Source: Folioceros fuciformis
Lineage: Eukaryota; Anthocerotophyta; Anthocerotopsida; Anthocerotales
Direction of reading: 5' to 3'
NCBI GenBank assembly: GCA_049999805.1
Contig: JBNGIO010006281.1
Span: 16,360-80,359, forward strand
Length of the DNA stretch: 64,000 nucleotides
In this document: one piece after another, positions 46,101 to 57,520 of the stretch
Position numbering within the stretch: the stretch's first letter is position 1
Layout: every line of letters begins with the position of its first letter
The notes under the pieces: generated by a model
The model's database searches: none
What the model was told of the DNA's origin: nothing
What the model saw: only the letters and a program-made list of their open reading frames with translations
Position numbers and translations under genes: made by a program

Positions 46101-47660
46101 ATGGATAGGCTGTTGGCTGTGGAGAATTCGGAGGTGGTGATGGCTTTCCAGCTAGGGAAGCGGTGCGTGAGCGAGGTTGTGGTGCGCAACGTGATGCACA
46201 CAATGCCCGTGGCGTTCAAGGTGCTCACCACCAGCCCGAAACGCTACGCGGTGAAGCCGCCGCTGGGGATCATTCCGCCGTTAGGGGAGGTGCGGTTCGA
46301 GGTGGCGATGCACGCGCAGGCGCACCTCCCGGAGGAGTTTCCCCTGAGCCATGACAAGTTTCAGGTGAAGAGCCTGGTGGTGCCGTCGGGGCACCCCACG
46401 GAGGCAGTGCTGAACGAGTGGTTCAACACGCGGAAGAAGCAGGTGTTCGTGGACGCCAAGCTGCGGGTGGTGTTCGTGGGAGGCCCCATCTTGCGCCATC
46501 TTGTGTCCAAGGGGACGCTGGAGGCGGTGCGGGAGCTTCTGGCCCGCGACTCCACGGACCTGGACGGGGCCGACATGCAGGGCCGAACTGCGCTGCACAT
46601 CGCGGCTGCCCGGGGGAAGGTGGAGGTGGTGCGCCTGCTGCTGGAGCGTGGGGTGAAGCAGGACGTGCGGAGCAAGACGGGCCAGTCCCCGCTCCACGAA
46701 GCCACTTTCGGCGGGCACGCTGCCGTGGTGCGGGTGCTGCTTTCGGCCAGGGCGCAGACGGAGGCCAGGAACCCGCGGGGATGGACTGCTTTGCATCTGG
46801 CTGCTACATGGAACCGCATTGAGGTGCTGCGGCTGCTGCTGGAGGCCGGGGCCGAGGTGGATGCAGTCGACAACGAGGGCCGCACACCCCTGCATGCCGC
46901 TGTCACCGAGGGCAATACGCAGTCCGTTGAGGCGCTGCTGCGAGCCGGGGCCGGCATCGACGCCTGTAGCCGGGACGGCAGAACGGCGCTGCACCGGGCC
47001 GCCACCAAGGGGTACCTGGACATGGTGGAGCTGCTGCTGCAGTACGGGGCGTGCCGGGAGGTGCGCAGCGGGGACGGTAGGACACCTTACACCGTGGCGA
47101 TGGAGAAGGGCCACACGCTCCTGCTGGAGCCCCTGCTGCTGGCGTCAATCCTGGCCAAGGCTGCGCGCAACGGGGACGTGCCTTCCATGGCCGCCTGCCT
47201 GCAACAGGGCGCCTCGCTGCAGCGGCGGGACCAGCACGGTTGGACTGCGCTCCATTGTGCGGCTTTCAAGGGCCGGACTGAGGCCGTGGAGTGGCTCCTG
47301 GAGCGCGGCGCCGAAAAGCAAGTTCAGGACAGTGCTGGCTACACTCCGCTGCACTGCGCGGCCGAGGCCGGCCAGGCTGACGTTGTCCGCCTCCTGCTCG
47401 GGGCGCCACAGTCTGCCGATGTTGATGCCAGAACCAACACTGGCGTCACACCGTTGCGCCTCGCACAGCACATGGGCCACAAGGAGGTGGCTGCGCTGTT
47501 GGTAGACGCCGGGGCTGCAACCGGCCTCCTCGCCAAATTGAAGCTTGAGTGGAAGGACGACGCTCCAATGCCTGCTGTTGCTGCCAAGATTCATTCCCAC
47601 TCCATCAACAAGCTCAATCCGCAACTGGACCTTCATCCTCAGGTCTACCTGGCGACGTAG
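46101..47660 (+). CDS. VPY: Vapyrin (MSP domain plus ankyrin repeats)
   Basis: An intronless gene for 519 residues. Residues 1 to about 135 form an MSP/VAP domain (MDRLLAVEN at the start, VVVRNVMHTMPVAFKV, YAVKPPLGIIPPLGEVRFEV). A linker carries the family block WFNTRKKQVFVDAKLRVVFV. Residues about 155-500 are about ten ankyrin repeats (DMQGRTALHIAAARGKVEVV, GWTALHLAATWNRIEVLRLL, GYTPLHCAAEAGQADVVRLL), with a gap-like break around RNGDVPSMAACLQQGASL. This arrangement is Vapyrin, required in seed plants for accommodation of arbuscular mycorrhizal fungi and rhizobia and linked to SNAREs and exocyst. Mosses keep a copy too. It is extremely GC-rich compared with the neighbours. Convergent with the thioredoxin-like gene. 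Confidence 0.93.
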   Translation: MDRLLAVENSEVVMAFQLGKRCVSEVVVRNVMHTMPVAFKVLTTSPKRYAVKPPLGIIPPLGEVRFEVAMHAQAHLPEEFPLSHDKFQVKSLVVPSGHPTEAVLNEWFNTRKKQVFVDAKLRVVFVGGPILRHLVSKGTLEAVRELLARDSTDLDGADMQGRTALHIAAARGKVEVVRLLLERGVKQDVRSKTGQSPLHEATFGGHAAVVRVLLSARAQTEARNPRGWTALHLAATWNRIEVLRLLLEAGAEVDAVDNEGRTPLHAAVTEGNTQSVEALLRAGAGIDACSRDGRTALHRAATKGYLDMVELLLQYGACREVRSGDGRTPYTVAMEKGHTLLLEPLLLASILAKAARNGDVPSMAACLQQGASLQRRDQHGWTALHCAAFKGRTEAVEWLLERGAEKQVQDSAGYTPLHCAAEAGQADVVRLLLGAPQSADVDARTNTGVTPLRLAQHMGHKEVAALLVDAGAATGLLAKLKLEWKDDAPMPAVAAKIHSHSINKLNPQLDLHPQVYLAT

Positions 47661-47991
47661 TCACTTGGGTCGAAACGGGAACGGCAGGAAGGTTAGGACA
47701 CCAAGTTTTCTTTTCAGTGCACAAGACAACGTCCAATCCAGCAGGACGACTGAACAGTCTGCCGCTCCAACAATGGATTTCAAATGAAGGTGGTTACAGC
47801 CGAGGGGGGCAGGCCCTGCCAGCCTGACATTTCTATTTTTTTGATGTGTGCATTCATCGAAATGTAACAAATCCACAATTGCAAGTCGCATTCAGTGGCG
47901 AGGTCCAAGACTGCACTGCACTATATATGTTGATAATTCTATCAAAATATGAAAACTAATGCCGCCCGGCAGAGAGGTCAAAAGCATTTCC
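47661..47991. other. short convergent intergenic region
   Basis: 331 bp shared by the 3' ends of the Vapyrin and thioredoxin-like genes; no other signal seen. Confidence 0.6.
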
Positions 47992-48986
47992 TCACACAGT
48001 TTTTGGCGGAGAAGGCGTTTCGGCGGATGTTGATGGTTCTACGAACTTCACCATGCTCCTGACGGGCCGCATGCTCTCCAGAAGGTAAGACAAGCCCTTG
48101 ACAACGTGAGCTCGGCTGTAAGGGACCCCAGTCTTGGCCAGTGCGTTTCCCCGTGCGTCTAGCAGAACGAAGCAAGGCACATACCTGATGTCGTACAGCA
48201 GGACCTGCGGATGGATGGCACCAAACTCTTGGTCACCGTCTGCCAAGCAACCAGGTGCCTCGAACAAGAAAAAACCACATTGCAGAACGGTGTGACAGAA
48301 ACTAAACTCACCTCGGGCAGCCATCTCTTGTTCTCCACATCGGCCATGACCACACTCAGCCAGTCCTTGTTCTGGTGCTCTACCTCCAAAATAAGCCGCA
48401 GCAGGGACCGACACAGAGTGCACTTGGGAGAGTAGAACTCCAGCACTGTGGCCCTGCTTCTGCTGACCAGAGCCAAAGCCAGGGCTCTCTCCTCAGCCTC
48501 CCCCTGCTCCTCCGGGGACAAACCCGCCTTGTCACTCCTCGGCTCCGTCCCTGCCCTCGTCTTCTTCCCCCACTGCCCGATGGCCATCCCGAGCCCTTGC
48601 ACCTGCGGCAGAAACTGCGCCACCGCCGGGAACGCAATGCCGCCCTTCTTGCTCCCGGCTTCAGACACGGAGCCCGAGCCGACATGACCATACGGAGCAG
48701 AAGATTTGGCGCGGGCATGTGCCTGTGCATGTGCCTGTGCCTGCTCCTGCATCTGCTCCACCTGCCTCAGCAGAAGCTCGCTCACGCTCTTGAGCGTCTT
48801 GAAGGCCCACGGCACTTCCAGCTTGCACCCTTGCCTGGAGGAGTTGCTGCCGCCACCCATGTCCGGCCATTTCATGCATAGCCATGGCTGCCTGCCGCTG
48901 CTGCTGGCCGCGCCCCCTGGGCCTGCCTCACCAGACCTCATCTTCTTCCTCCTCCTCCTCCTCCAATTCTTCCCGCACTCTCGCAA
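47992..48986 (-). CDS. thioredoxin-like fold protein with CxxC motif
   Basis: Two exons on minus (48986-48312 and 48204-47992) join in phase to 295 residues. The N-terminal 60 residues are basic, then Gly/Ser-rich. A Gln/Ala/His run ([13 protein letters not shown]) follows, then a linker. The C-terminal 110 residues form a thioredoxin fold: [18 protein letters not shown] with the C-T-L-C pair, [14 protein letters not shown], the cis-Pro region [13 protein letters not shown], and [17 protein letters not shown]. It resembles an unnamed plant thioredoxin-superfamily protein; the redox partner and compartment are unknown. The start is uncertain: later in-frame ATGs (for example at 48941) are alternatives. 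Divergent from UBA5 over 470 bp. Confidence 0.82.
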
Positions 48987-49458
48987 CAGACCCCGATGCC
49001 GCGCACCATGACAGGCTAGCCGATTCGTCCTCCGGGTGCGAGACGCTGTCCCGCGGCTCCTTTACCCTGCCGCGTGCTGCACTTGTTGGCGCCCTCCGCG
49101 ATCGGCATTCCTCCGCAGGCATCGGGAAGCTATGTATATCCATACCAATATCCATATACATGTAGACAAAGGACATCAGTTGACACCATAAATGTCCTGT
49201 TACTCGGGCGGAAGAAAGAGCGGCCGGCTGTGTGAAAGCGGCTGGGGTTCTCATGAAATGCGCCACTCATAAGGCCTTACGACCATGGCAGTCCTGTGCC
49301 ACAGCTAGCGATCTGCAAACGTCGCCCCGTGCTAGGCCACGGGATGCCAGGCATCGTCTGAACTTGGCAATTGGGATTGCTCTTTGTTTCTTTCTTGGAA
49401 ACTCTTGAGTCTTGCGCGAACTGCATCGAATCCGAAGACTGGGCGTGAAGCTCCGAGG
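48987..49458. promoter_or_regulatory. divergent promoter region between the thioredoxin-like and UBA5 genes
   Basis: 472 bp separating two head-to-head start codons; must contain both promoters and leaders. No specific element could be assigned. Confidence 0.55.
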
Positions 49459-50784
49459 ATGGAGCAGGAGGTGAAGGAATTGCTGGCAGCCATCAGCGCG
49501 TTGGATGAGCAGGCTCCCACGGCGGACGGGGTCAGGCTCCTCAAGGAGCAGGCTGGGAGGATCGCAGCTCTTAGCCGGAACCATGCGGATGGCAAGCGGT
49601 CCAGGATACAGGAGATGAGCATGGAGGTGGTGAGCAGCAACCCCTACAGCAGGCTCATGGCACTCAAGAGGATGGGGATTGTGCACAACTACGAGCAGAT
49701 CCGGGACTTTTCGGTTGCCGTGGTCGGGGTCGGGGGTGTGGGGAGCGTTGCAGCGGAGATGCTCACCAGGTGCGGTATCGGCCGCTTGCTGCTCTACGAC
49801 TACGACACTGTGGAGCTGGCCAACATGAACCGCCTCTTCTTCCGCCCGGACCAGGCGGGCATGACCAAGACGGATGCAGCCGTGCAGACGCTGGCGGATA
49901 TCAACCCGGACGTCGTGCTGGAGAGCTACACCCTAAACATCGCCACGGTGGAAGGATTTGACAAGTTCGTGGACGGCTTGACAAGGCAGATCGGCGGCAA
50001 GGAGAGCTTGGGGCCCGAGAAGAAGAGCGGGGTAGATCTGGTGCTCAGCTGCGTAGACAATTACGAGGCCCGCATGGTGGTAAATCAGGCCTGCAATGAG
50101 TTGAGACAGACGTGGATGGAGTCCGGCGTTTCTGAGGACGCCGTGTCCGGCCATATCCAGTTGCTCATTCCTGGGGAGACTGCATGCTTCGCCTGTGCTC
50201 CACCTCTGGTAGTGGCGTCCGGAGTAGACGAGAAGACCCTCAAGCGGGAGGGAGTATGTGCTGCTTCTTTGCCCACCACCATGGGCATCGTTGCAGGACT
50301 GCTGGTGCAAAACTGTCTCAAGTTTCTTCTTGGCTTTGGGAATGTTTCCAAGTACCTAGGCTACAGTGCTCTTAAAGACTTCTTCCCGACCATGGAGATG
50401 CGACCCAATCCGCAGTGCTCCAATTCAGCTTGCCTTCAAAGGCAGAAAGAATTTGAGCTGGCCAAACCTGAGAGAGATGCTGCTGCCAGGCTTAAGGCCG
50501 AGGCGGATGCAGCTGCTGAGGCACGAGCTGCCAAGGTGCCTCTGCATGAGGATAATGAATGGAGCATAAGTTTGTTAGAAGATGACGAGGTGGAGGACCA
50601 CATATCCACCCAGTTCGAAGCTTCTTCCTCACCCCTTCCCGAAGGCTTGTTCAGGGAGCTGCCGGATTCAGATTTTTTAAAGGATGGCGGCACTTCCAAT
50701 TCTTCCACTTTTGTCAATGTGGAAGACGACTTAGATGATTTGCAAAGGCAGCTACATGCTCTCAATAGTGCAACCTTCCTTTAG
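49459..50784 (+). CDS. UBA5: UBA5, E1-like activating enzyme for UFM1
   Basis: An intronless gene for 441 residues. The ATG at 49459 is the first in frame; the frame is open a little upstream. The adenylation domain has the Rossmann motif [31 protein letters not shown] and the Arg/Lys positions following. The zinc-binding cysteines are CFACAPP and CSNSACLQ. The catalytic-cysteine loop reads [14 protein letters not shown], the UBA5 hallmark. The C-terminal part contains [15 protein letters not shown], resembling the UFM1-interacting segment. UBA5 adenylates UFM1 and passes it to UFC1, acting in ER ribosome quality control. Length and motifs are normal. The lack of introns contrasts with most neighbours. 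Confidence 0.95.
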   Translation: MEQEVKELLAAISALDEQAPTADGVRLLKEQAGRIAALSRNHADGKRSRIQEMSMEVVSSNPYSRLMALKRMGIVHNYEQIRDFSVAVVGVGGVGSVAAEMLTRCGIGRLLLYDYDTVELANMNRLFFRPDQAGMTKTDAAVQTLADINPDVVLESYTLNIATVEGFDKFVDGLTRQIGGKESLGPEKKSGVDLVLSCVDNYEARMVVNQACNELRQTWMESGVSEDAVSGHIQLLIPGETACFACAPPLVVASGVDEKTLKREGVCAASLPTTMGIVAGLLVQNCLKFLLGFGNVSKYLGYSALKDFFPTMEMRPNPQCSNSACLQRQKEFELAKPERDAAARLKAEADAAAEARAAKVPLHEDNEWSISLLEDDEVEDHISTQFEASSSPLPEGLFRELPDSDFLKDGGTSNSSTFVNVEDDLDDLQRQLHALNSATFL

Positions 50785-51255
50785 GCTTCTTTCCATCACC
50801 AAGTAGTCGTGTCACAGTTTTGTTGTAATCATTTTTTTCTGGCCAGATCAGTACTGCGTTCGGTGCACTCGTCACTCGTGGTGCAAGTCACAGCTGACCG
50901 TGGCATAGTTGAAGCCACGAGTTTGTCACTTCCATAGAATGATTCGGCCGTGCCCATTGTCGCTCGCAGCGACTTGAGTTCAATTCTTTGTATCACTCCA
51001 TGTCGTAGCTACAGCTCCTAAGGAGCAAACTATGTCTCCATACATACTGACGAAACGTCAGTGCCTTGTTGCGTGTTCATTGGCAGTCGCTCTTTTAACC
51101 TCGCAACGTCATAACGCCTAGCACTATTTGACACGAACATCAGACACGAACACCGTCCTGTGGACGCTGGATTTTAGACATTAGGGCTTTGCACACTGGG
51201 CGAACTCTGAAGTCCTACACTTTGAGTGCAGCTGTAGAAAGTGGTTGAAAGAGTC
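50785..51255. other. intergenic between UBA5 and the complex I assembly factor gene
   Basis: 471 bp. Contains a small palindrome ACTGACG-AAA-CGTCAGT near 51046-51062, including a CGTCA bZIP-type core. Otherwise UBA5 3' UTR and the next promoter. Confidence 0.5.
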
Positions 51256-52622
51256 ATGCTGACCAGACTATGGTCGATGCTGCGGTCTGTCAGCTCAAGG
51301 GAGTTAGTCGGAAAGGACAAGGCCGGAAACCTCTTCTACCGTATTCCTTGCAAAGATGGAGGTGATGCGAATCTGGCTTGTCATTCTTTGCCCAATCTTG
51401 CAGATGTGAATCCCTCGACCATGACTTGCTTGTGGTTTTATTGACATAGCACTTCTGCTTGCTTTGCAGGGGCGGAACGAAGGTGGGTCGAGTACAAAGA
51501 TCAAGCAAGTCTTGACCCAACTACTTTACCTGGTGAGCTCGTCCTGGTTTGAACGCCCACCAGCAATCAGGGGACTCACATAACTCTGTAGCCGGTTTGG
51601 AATGGAGGTTAATTGCCTCATTTTTTGCTGAAGCATCATTTTGTTGCTGCTAGTTGAGTGGTCAAGCTGGTTACACGGAACAAGGAGGGAGCCCCCAACT
51701 GCACAGGTGAGGACTTGGTCGTTGTATGAAGTTGCTGACAGGAGAGTGAAATAAACACTGGTGGCACGCGGTCGAGTTTCTTGCTCCAGGAAATGATTGA
51801 AATGGAGCAAAAACGCAAACTTGTCAAGCTGAAGGCCTCATGTATGTATCTAAATCCTCTTCCTTGCTCAGCTTTCCTGGGACGCAGGTTGGGTAGATAA
51901 TTTCAACGTTCCTTTTCCTTGTTGACTCATGTAATTATGTGCTCCGTTTCCCGTATAGACTACTCCCGTGAATCACCTTCATCCTCCTTGTAACCGGGTA
52001 AAAACATGTCTTAGTGTTAATGCAGTGATTCGGAAGGAGGAAGAAAAAAGGAAGTTTAGGGCTAAGAGTCTCCAAAGTGGACTAACCTCGGGTTTGAGCT
52101 CTGTCCAATCCACGAGATTTCATCACTGACGCCGTGCCGAAATTCAGCAGTTTAAATTTCTGGTCTCTTTTGTTGGCTCCAGACGATGTCAACCCAGAAA
52201 CCATGGAGCTCTACCTGCAAAAGGTTACAACGGCGGATGCTGACCCTGCACAACAAGGTTGGTTCGAATAAGCGTGAGCTGTTGCTCCATGACGGGGCAA
52301 GCTGCAAATGTTTGGCACCCCTTTTACAGTGAGCTGCATTTCAAGGTGTCCTGTGATGCTCCCTTGTTTGTTTCTCAAGATACTGCAGGAAGTTCGCCAA
52401 AAGGGGAGAGCAAAGTGGCCCAAAACGGCTCCTCCTTCCCTGAGACGTGGCAACCTGGAACACAGCAGCCTGGCTCTCCAGAGCAGCAGGTATTTCACCA
52501 ACAGCTCGTTCTTGTTGCGGCAGACAATAGATTTTCTCACAAGGTCTTAAATCTATTTGGTTTCTATGTTCTCTTGTCACACACAATTGATCTTTGACAT
52601 CGGCTGTCAGCAGAATAGGTAA
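51256..52622 (+). CDS. NDUFAF2-like mitochondrial complex I assembly factor
   Basis: Eight small exons join in phase: 51256-51340, 51470-51532, 51654-51706, 51790-51841, 52026-52076, 52183-52257, 52380-52489 and 52611-52622, giving about 166 residues. The start MLTRLWSMLRSVSSRE is basic and amphipathic, as for mitochondrial import. The core SSRELVGKDKAGNLFYRAE, RRWVEYKDQASLDPTTLPVE and WSSWLHGTRREPPTAQEM matches the NDUFA12/NDUFAF2 (B17.2 and B17.2-like) family. The motif sits near the N-terminus, as in NDUFAF2. A charged coiled segment (IRKEEEKRKFRAK) and a Pro/Gln-rich tail with FPETWQPG follow. The fifth donor has two in-phase choices (52069 or 52077), and the last exon is only four codons, so the C-terminus is approximate. 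If exon 7 is read through instead, the protein ends about 30 residues later. Confidence 0.8.
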
Positions 52623-53771
52623 GAGTCCAGCCCCAAGATAATTGCTGGCTTAGATCGAGCAGCAGGTTGTGGTCAGAGGGAAGCACGTTGAAAACTTTCT
52701 TATTGACGGTTCACGTCAGGGTGTAATATATCACTGAGAAGGAGAGCCGGATACTTTCGTTGTAGCAAAACAACTGCTCATTTGTATCGCATCAGTCGAG
52801 CTAGCTTCGACAGTCGGGATGTCCTCGTCCCTTCGCAGTTTTTCCCGAAGCACTGGGGGCTTCCTTTTTCTAGTAGACCAACAAGATGAATGGCTTGCAA
52901 ATCTAGATATTGTTTCAACAACCCAGGTGCTTAACAGCTGGAAAATGTCCTGAGCCCCTGGACACTGAACTGCCCTACGGACTGTCACTCGCGTATTTCC
53001 CAGGACGGCAGGCACGGAAGGATGTGCAGGCTGGTGCGGGCATAGCAACCGTGACTAGCCGCTTTTCCGTGTCCTGGACTTCACAAAAAGGTTTGCGTGG
53101 ATCATCCTGAAGACTGCGCACCCATATGGTTGGCTCTGTTAACGTGCATCGAGAGAAAGCATTTTGTTGTGAAGATGCAATTGGCCGTTCTTAGGCGACC
53201 AGAGTCTTGGTTGCTGTGGCACTGGAGGCTCTGGTTGTTGAACCTGCCCCTTCCAATAAGAACATACGTGTAGATTTCGCTCTAAGGACCGCCAGGATTG
53301 TATGTTTCTCAGTGCTGGCTTTTCTGCTTCGATGTCACCCTGTGTGCCCATCAAGCTGAGCCTGTTTTCGAATGAATGTGTGCGAATTTTAGGGGATGAG
53401 ACTCGAGCAGAAACCATATCCGTTTACGAGATTGCTAGTTCTGCTTAAGCAGAGTAGTTTGTGTGCATAACTCTCGTTTCATAGTGTGTTCTAACAGTTC
53501 CCAGATGGAGCACGAATAGCTTCCCAAGTGTCGCCCGTACGGAAGGCGAAGTGCTGACTGCAGCATGCGACTTCCCAGCGTTAACTGCATGCTTTTCCTT
53601 TCACATTCCCATGCAAACCACCTTTCCTTCATAAGCAATTCTTAAGACATGGATGAGCTACAGTACTGGCACTGCGCACTCTTCTCCCACCAAGCTTTGC
53701 TGACGCCTGGCAGGCAATTGGCTGACGATCACGTGGTCTCTCTTCGGCTGTATTCCAAGTAGCGAGTGGAC
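52623..53771. other. intergenic upstream of the aldo-keto reductase gene
   Basis: About 1.1 kb with no supported coding exon; short open frames on both strands look random. Confidence 0.45.
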
Positions 53772-55355
53772 ATGGTTGCGGACGTTAGAACTCAAAAAAT
53801 AATGTCCTTCCAGCTCAACAGTGGAGGTAACATTCCAGCAGTAGGCTTGGGAACATGGCAAGCTGAGCCAGGAAAGGTTGGGGAAGCTGTGAAAACTGCG
53901 ATCGGTGTAAGTTTTCTCGTCTCTCCTAAATATTTTGGTGTGCACTTAAAGGGTCAAGCCTCATGTCTACATTGGCCTGTGGACAGTTTATCGCTAGCTT
54001 GAAACTGATCTGGATTGGTTGAGCCGTGCAGGCCGGCTATCGTCATATTGATTGCGCTGCAGCTTACAATAATCAGAAAGAGGTAACTTGCGTGATCGCA
54101 AAAACTCTATGTCGCCCTCTAGAGAAGGCAGCTACGATGAACACGATTTCCGTCCGCACTGGATCCTACAGGTCGGAGAGGCGCTTCACTATGTGTTGAA
54201 GAACGGCATCGTCAAGCGGGAGGATCTCTTCATCACTACGAAGCTCTGGTACTGAGCATAAGTTCGGTACTGTTTCAGTGGATTGCGACCCTCGCTTCAA
54301 GGTCATTTTGTGTCGTTTGATCTAAATTTGGATTGTTTTCCTGCAGGAATACGGAGCATGAGCCAGAGGAGGTTCCCGTGGCATTGGACCGGTGTCTGAG
54401 AGATCTTCAATTGGATTATGTGGACCTCTACCTCGTAAGTGGACTGAGTAAGGCTGCAGCTGACGTCTTGTGGGCCGAAATTTACAAGATCGGGTGTCGC
54501 GATCTGTATTCCAGATGCACTGGCCTGTGCAACTCAAAAAGGGAGCTCCAAATCCACCGCGCGCGCAGGACTTCGCGCCCCTGGACATCAAGGCCACCTG
54601 GCAAGCCATGGAGAGGCTAGTTCCCCCTGGAAAAGTCAAAGCGATTGGAGTGAGCAACTTTTCTGTTACAAAGCTGAAGAACTTGCTATCGTATGCGCAC
54701 ATTGTTCCTGCAGTCAACCAGGTGGAGTGTCACCCCATGTGGCAACAGAGGAAGCTCAAGCTCGAGCTCGAAGATCACAATATACATCTCACGGTCTGGC
54801 TTCTCATGTTTTCTTTCCTTCTACGGGCCCGCCAGGAATCAGCCTGTTCACAAAAACGGGGCCAACTTCTCTGTTACATCTTGTGTAGACCTAGAATAAA
54901 AATGCATCTGCTCGACTTCTAATTGGTTGGAATGTTAATTGGACAGGGTTACTCTCCCTTAGGATCCAGTGGCAGCCTTTTCGTCGGATTACACTTGCTG
55001 GAGCAGCCAGTCATCAAGGCGCTAGCTGAGAAGTATCACAAGTCACCAGGCCAAGTTGCTCTCCGTTGGGGCGTGCAGCAAGGACATAGTGTGATCCCTA
55101 AGAGCACACAGGAGGCGAGACTGAAATCGAACGTGAACATATTTGATTTCAGCCTGTCGGATGAAGATCTGGAGAAGATCTCTGGTATGACGCAGGTAAA
55201 GAGCATTCCCTCCGTCAACCCATGCCCTATGTGAAAACTTCATCCAGTCTAACTCTTGTCCGTGGCAGATTCGCTTCTTGAGAGGCGAAGAATGGACTAA
55301 TCAGACGACAAGCCCGTTTAAGGGTGCCCTAGAGCTGTGGGATGGAGAGGTTTGA
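53772..55355 (+). CDS. aldo-keto reductase, AKR4C-like
   Basis: Seven exons (53772-53906, 54032-54082, 54172-54248, 54347-54434, 54515-54793, 54947-55195, 55269-55355) give 321 residues, the normal size. The barrel signatures are present: [74 protein letters not shown], and the NADPH-binding [14 protein letters not shown]. The tetrad is Asp52, Tyr57, Lys86 and His119. The tail ends in LELWDGEV, as in plant AKR4C enzymes, which reduce reactive aldehydes and sugars with NADPH. The acceptor before exon 6 leaves [11 protein letters not shown], where the family usually has HLTAYSPLG. This is an ordinary cytosolic or plastid detoxification enzyme; the substrate cannot be told from sequence. Confidence 0.93.
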
Positions 55356-55895
55356 GTGCTTTTAGTTTGACATCACAAACGATGGGGATGAACGTTGCGT
55401 TGGTTTAGCTTCCAGCGACTGAGACAAACGGTGTTGATTAAACCTGTATAATGTGTAATACAAGCTCTCTTGCTTTTTTCAATTCCCCTTGTGTAAGGTA
55501 CTGAGGTATCTAGAATAAAGGCCGAAACCAAATATGGGTAGTCTTTTGAATCCTTGTGCCCAGTCTTTTTAGGCGGATTCTCATGGATGAATGCTAATGC
55601 TAGAAACCTTAATGTTTTCAAAATTACAATTTATTTTTGAACACACTAAAAAATAATATTATTTATACAATTAGTTTTATGTATAATTTTAGAAATATTT
55701 AAAAATATTTAATTGACTCAGTTCTACATTTAGAAATATTTCATTGATTTTCAGTCCCTAACCCTTATTTGAATGTCAACTTGATCTTAGTAGTTAGCTC
55801 AACTCTAACATCCTCTTCGTAGTCTTAGTTAGCTCATCAAGAGTATTGCCCTCTACCTTACACAACGTAAAAAAAAGATGACCTTAATCTTGCTT
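55356..55895. other. AT-rich DNA downstream of the aldo-keto reductase gene
   Basis: 3' UTR of the reductase followed by sharply AT-rich sequence from about 55610. Possibly the ragged outer part of the retroelement's LTR. Confidence 0.5.
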
Positions 55896-56520
55896 ATTCA
55901 CTTCACGATGCTCCATACACAAATTACTCAACCCTCTTCCTTATTCAACGTTGATCTTGTCTATTCACTCCACAGCACTCTATTTACAAATTACTTAACC
56001 CTCTTCGTAAGTTACTTAACCCTCTTCCTTACGAAGCGATGGTCATGGATCTAGGCTATTCACTCTGCAAAGCTCTAATTAAAAATTACTCAATTTTCTT
56101 ACTATTTATTTTACAGCGCTTCACTTATAAATTATTCATCTTTCTTATTATTCATTTTATAGTGCTCCATTTATAAATTACTCAACTTTCTTACTATTCA
56201 CTTCATAATGCTTTATTTACGAATTACTCAATTTTTTTACTATATATTACATAGCACTCCACTTACAAATTATTCAACTGTCTTATTATTCACTCTACAA
56301 CACTCTATTTATAAATCACTTAAGTTTTTTATTATTCGCTCTACAGTATTTTATTTATAAATTATTTATTTTTTATTACTTATAAATTATTCAATTGTTT
56401 TACTATTCACTTATAAATTATTCAATTGTTTTACTATTCATTTTGAAGCGCAGCACTTACAAATTACTCAACTTTCTTAGTATTGACTCCTTAGTGCTCC
56501 ACTTACAAATTACTCAACAT
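55896..56520. repeat. 46-bp tandem minisatellite within the LTR
   Basis: Regular units begin at 56058, 56104, 56150, 56196, 56242 and 56288, each exactly 46 bp. Consensus landmarks are ATTCACT, GCTCCATTTA, AAATTACTCAA and CTTACT. More divergent or longer units flank them on both sides. The other LTR has one equivalent unit near 59115-59160. Confidence 0.9.
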
Positions 56521-57017
56521 GCTTTCTTACTACTCAACAATAGGCTCCAAGTAGCTTGCCATTCATTGACTACTCGAACCACACTCTCCAAGTCGTGTTT
56601 TTTATCTAAGATACTACTCTTTGTTTAATTACAAAAGAGTATGGCGATCTATTCCCGCTGGCTACTGGCCTAAACTCTATTTGACAAGCCTGCTCTTCAA
56701 ACCCTCTAATAAGCTTGCTCTTCTAGCCCTCCACATCTATTTCTCCACACTAGGCTTCCTTTTGTGTACATACATGTCTTAAGGCATTAACTGTAGCCAA
56801 TTTATACATCATAACTAAGGCACTACCAAAGTTAGGAATCATATATACCACTCATCTGAGAATACTAGTAGTCGTTACAACTCCATCCTTCTTAAGTGCT
56901 TTTGCCTGGAACACACTTCTTGTTTCCTAAGGCAGCAAGAAGCATACTTTCTTCTTCATCAAAGCAACTCTAGATTTAGCTTTCATCGTTTCTACTTTTA
57001 ATTTTCACCTTATTTCA
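55896..57017 (-). repeat. 3' LTR of the retroelement, expanded by an internal minisatellite
   Basis: The stretch 56525-57017 aligns by eye with 59160-59654, for example at AGGCTCCAAGTA, CTCTATTTGACAAGC, CACTCATCT(G/C)AGAATA and AAGAAGCATACTT. The outer boundary is uncertain because the low-coordinate half is replaced by the 46-bp array. Confidence 0.7.
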
Positions 57018-57022
57018 CATAT

Positions 57023-57046
57023 ACCATTACTCTCTCCCTCCCTAAG
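57023..57046 (-). other. polypurine tract of the retroelement
   Basis: On the minus strand AGGGAGGGAGAGAG lies just inside the 3' LTR border, the position expected for plus-strand DNA priming in LTR retroelements. Confidence 0.7.
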
Positions 57047-57087
57047 AAATGTTATTGTCCTCAATAACCTTCAGTATAAGGTGAGAT

Positions 57088-57520
57088 CTATGATCTTTGT
57101 TGCACATCTTGAAGCCAAATCCAAATAGGATATGCAAAATCAGGAAGCCTTACTAGATACCCTAGAACATTATTACGAACAAAAGGCACTAGTCTCTCTG
57201 CCATGAATTCAACAATCTCTTGTAGACTATGGTTATATTGAACTAGGATGACATATTCTTTCTTGTTCATATCTTCATTCTCTTCCGAAATCACAAACAA
57301 TTTCAACAAAGAGACATGAAACACATGAGAGAAAATCCAATTAGGCAATTACAGTTTGTAAGCCACATTCCCAATGCACTTTATAACTACGAAAGAACCT
57401 CCATACTTAGGTCTTACCTTAGGGAACAATTCTTGAGGTGCTGGGAAGTGCTTCAACTTCACCCAAACCTTGTCACCCGCTTAAAATTCTACCTCTTTCT
57501 TGTACTATCAACAAACTTCT
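57088..57520 (-). pseudogene. retrotransposon integrase C-terminal fragment
   Basis: Minus-strand translation shows GDKVWVKLKHFP, PKYGGSFVVIKCIGN and, after an in-frame stop, VFHVSLLKLFV. This is the usual order at the end of Ty3/gypsy polyproteins. At least two stops interrupt it. Confidence 0.75.

Noticed and set aside
46281-47114. 277-codon minus-strand frame
   Set aside because: Antisense shadow of the GC-rich ankyrin repeats of Vapyrin.
56058-56333. Regular 46-bp units as a CRISPR-like array
   Set aside because: Units are contiguous without unique spacers, and the context is a plant LTR.
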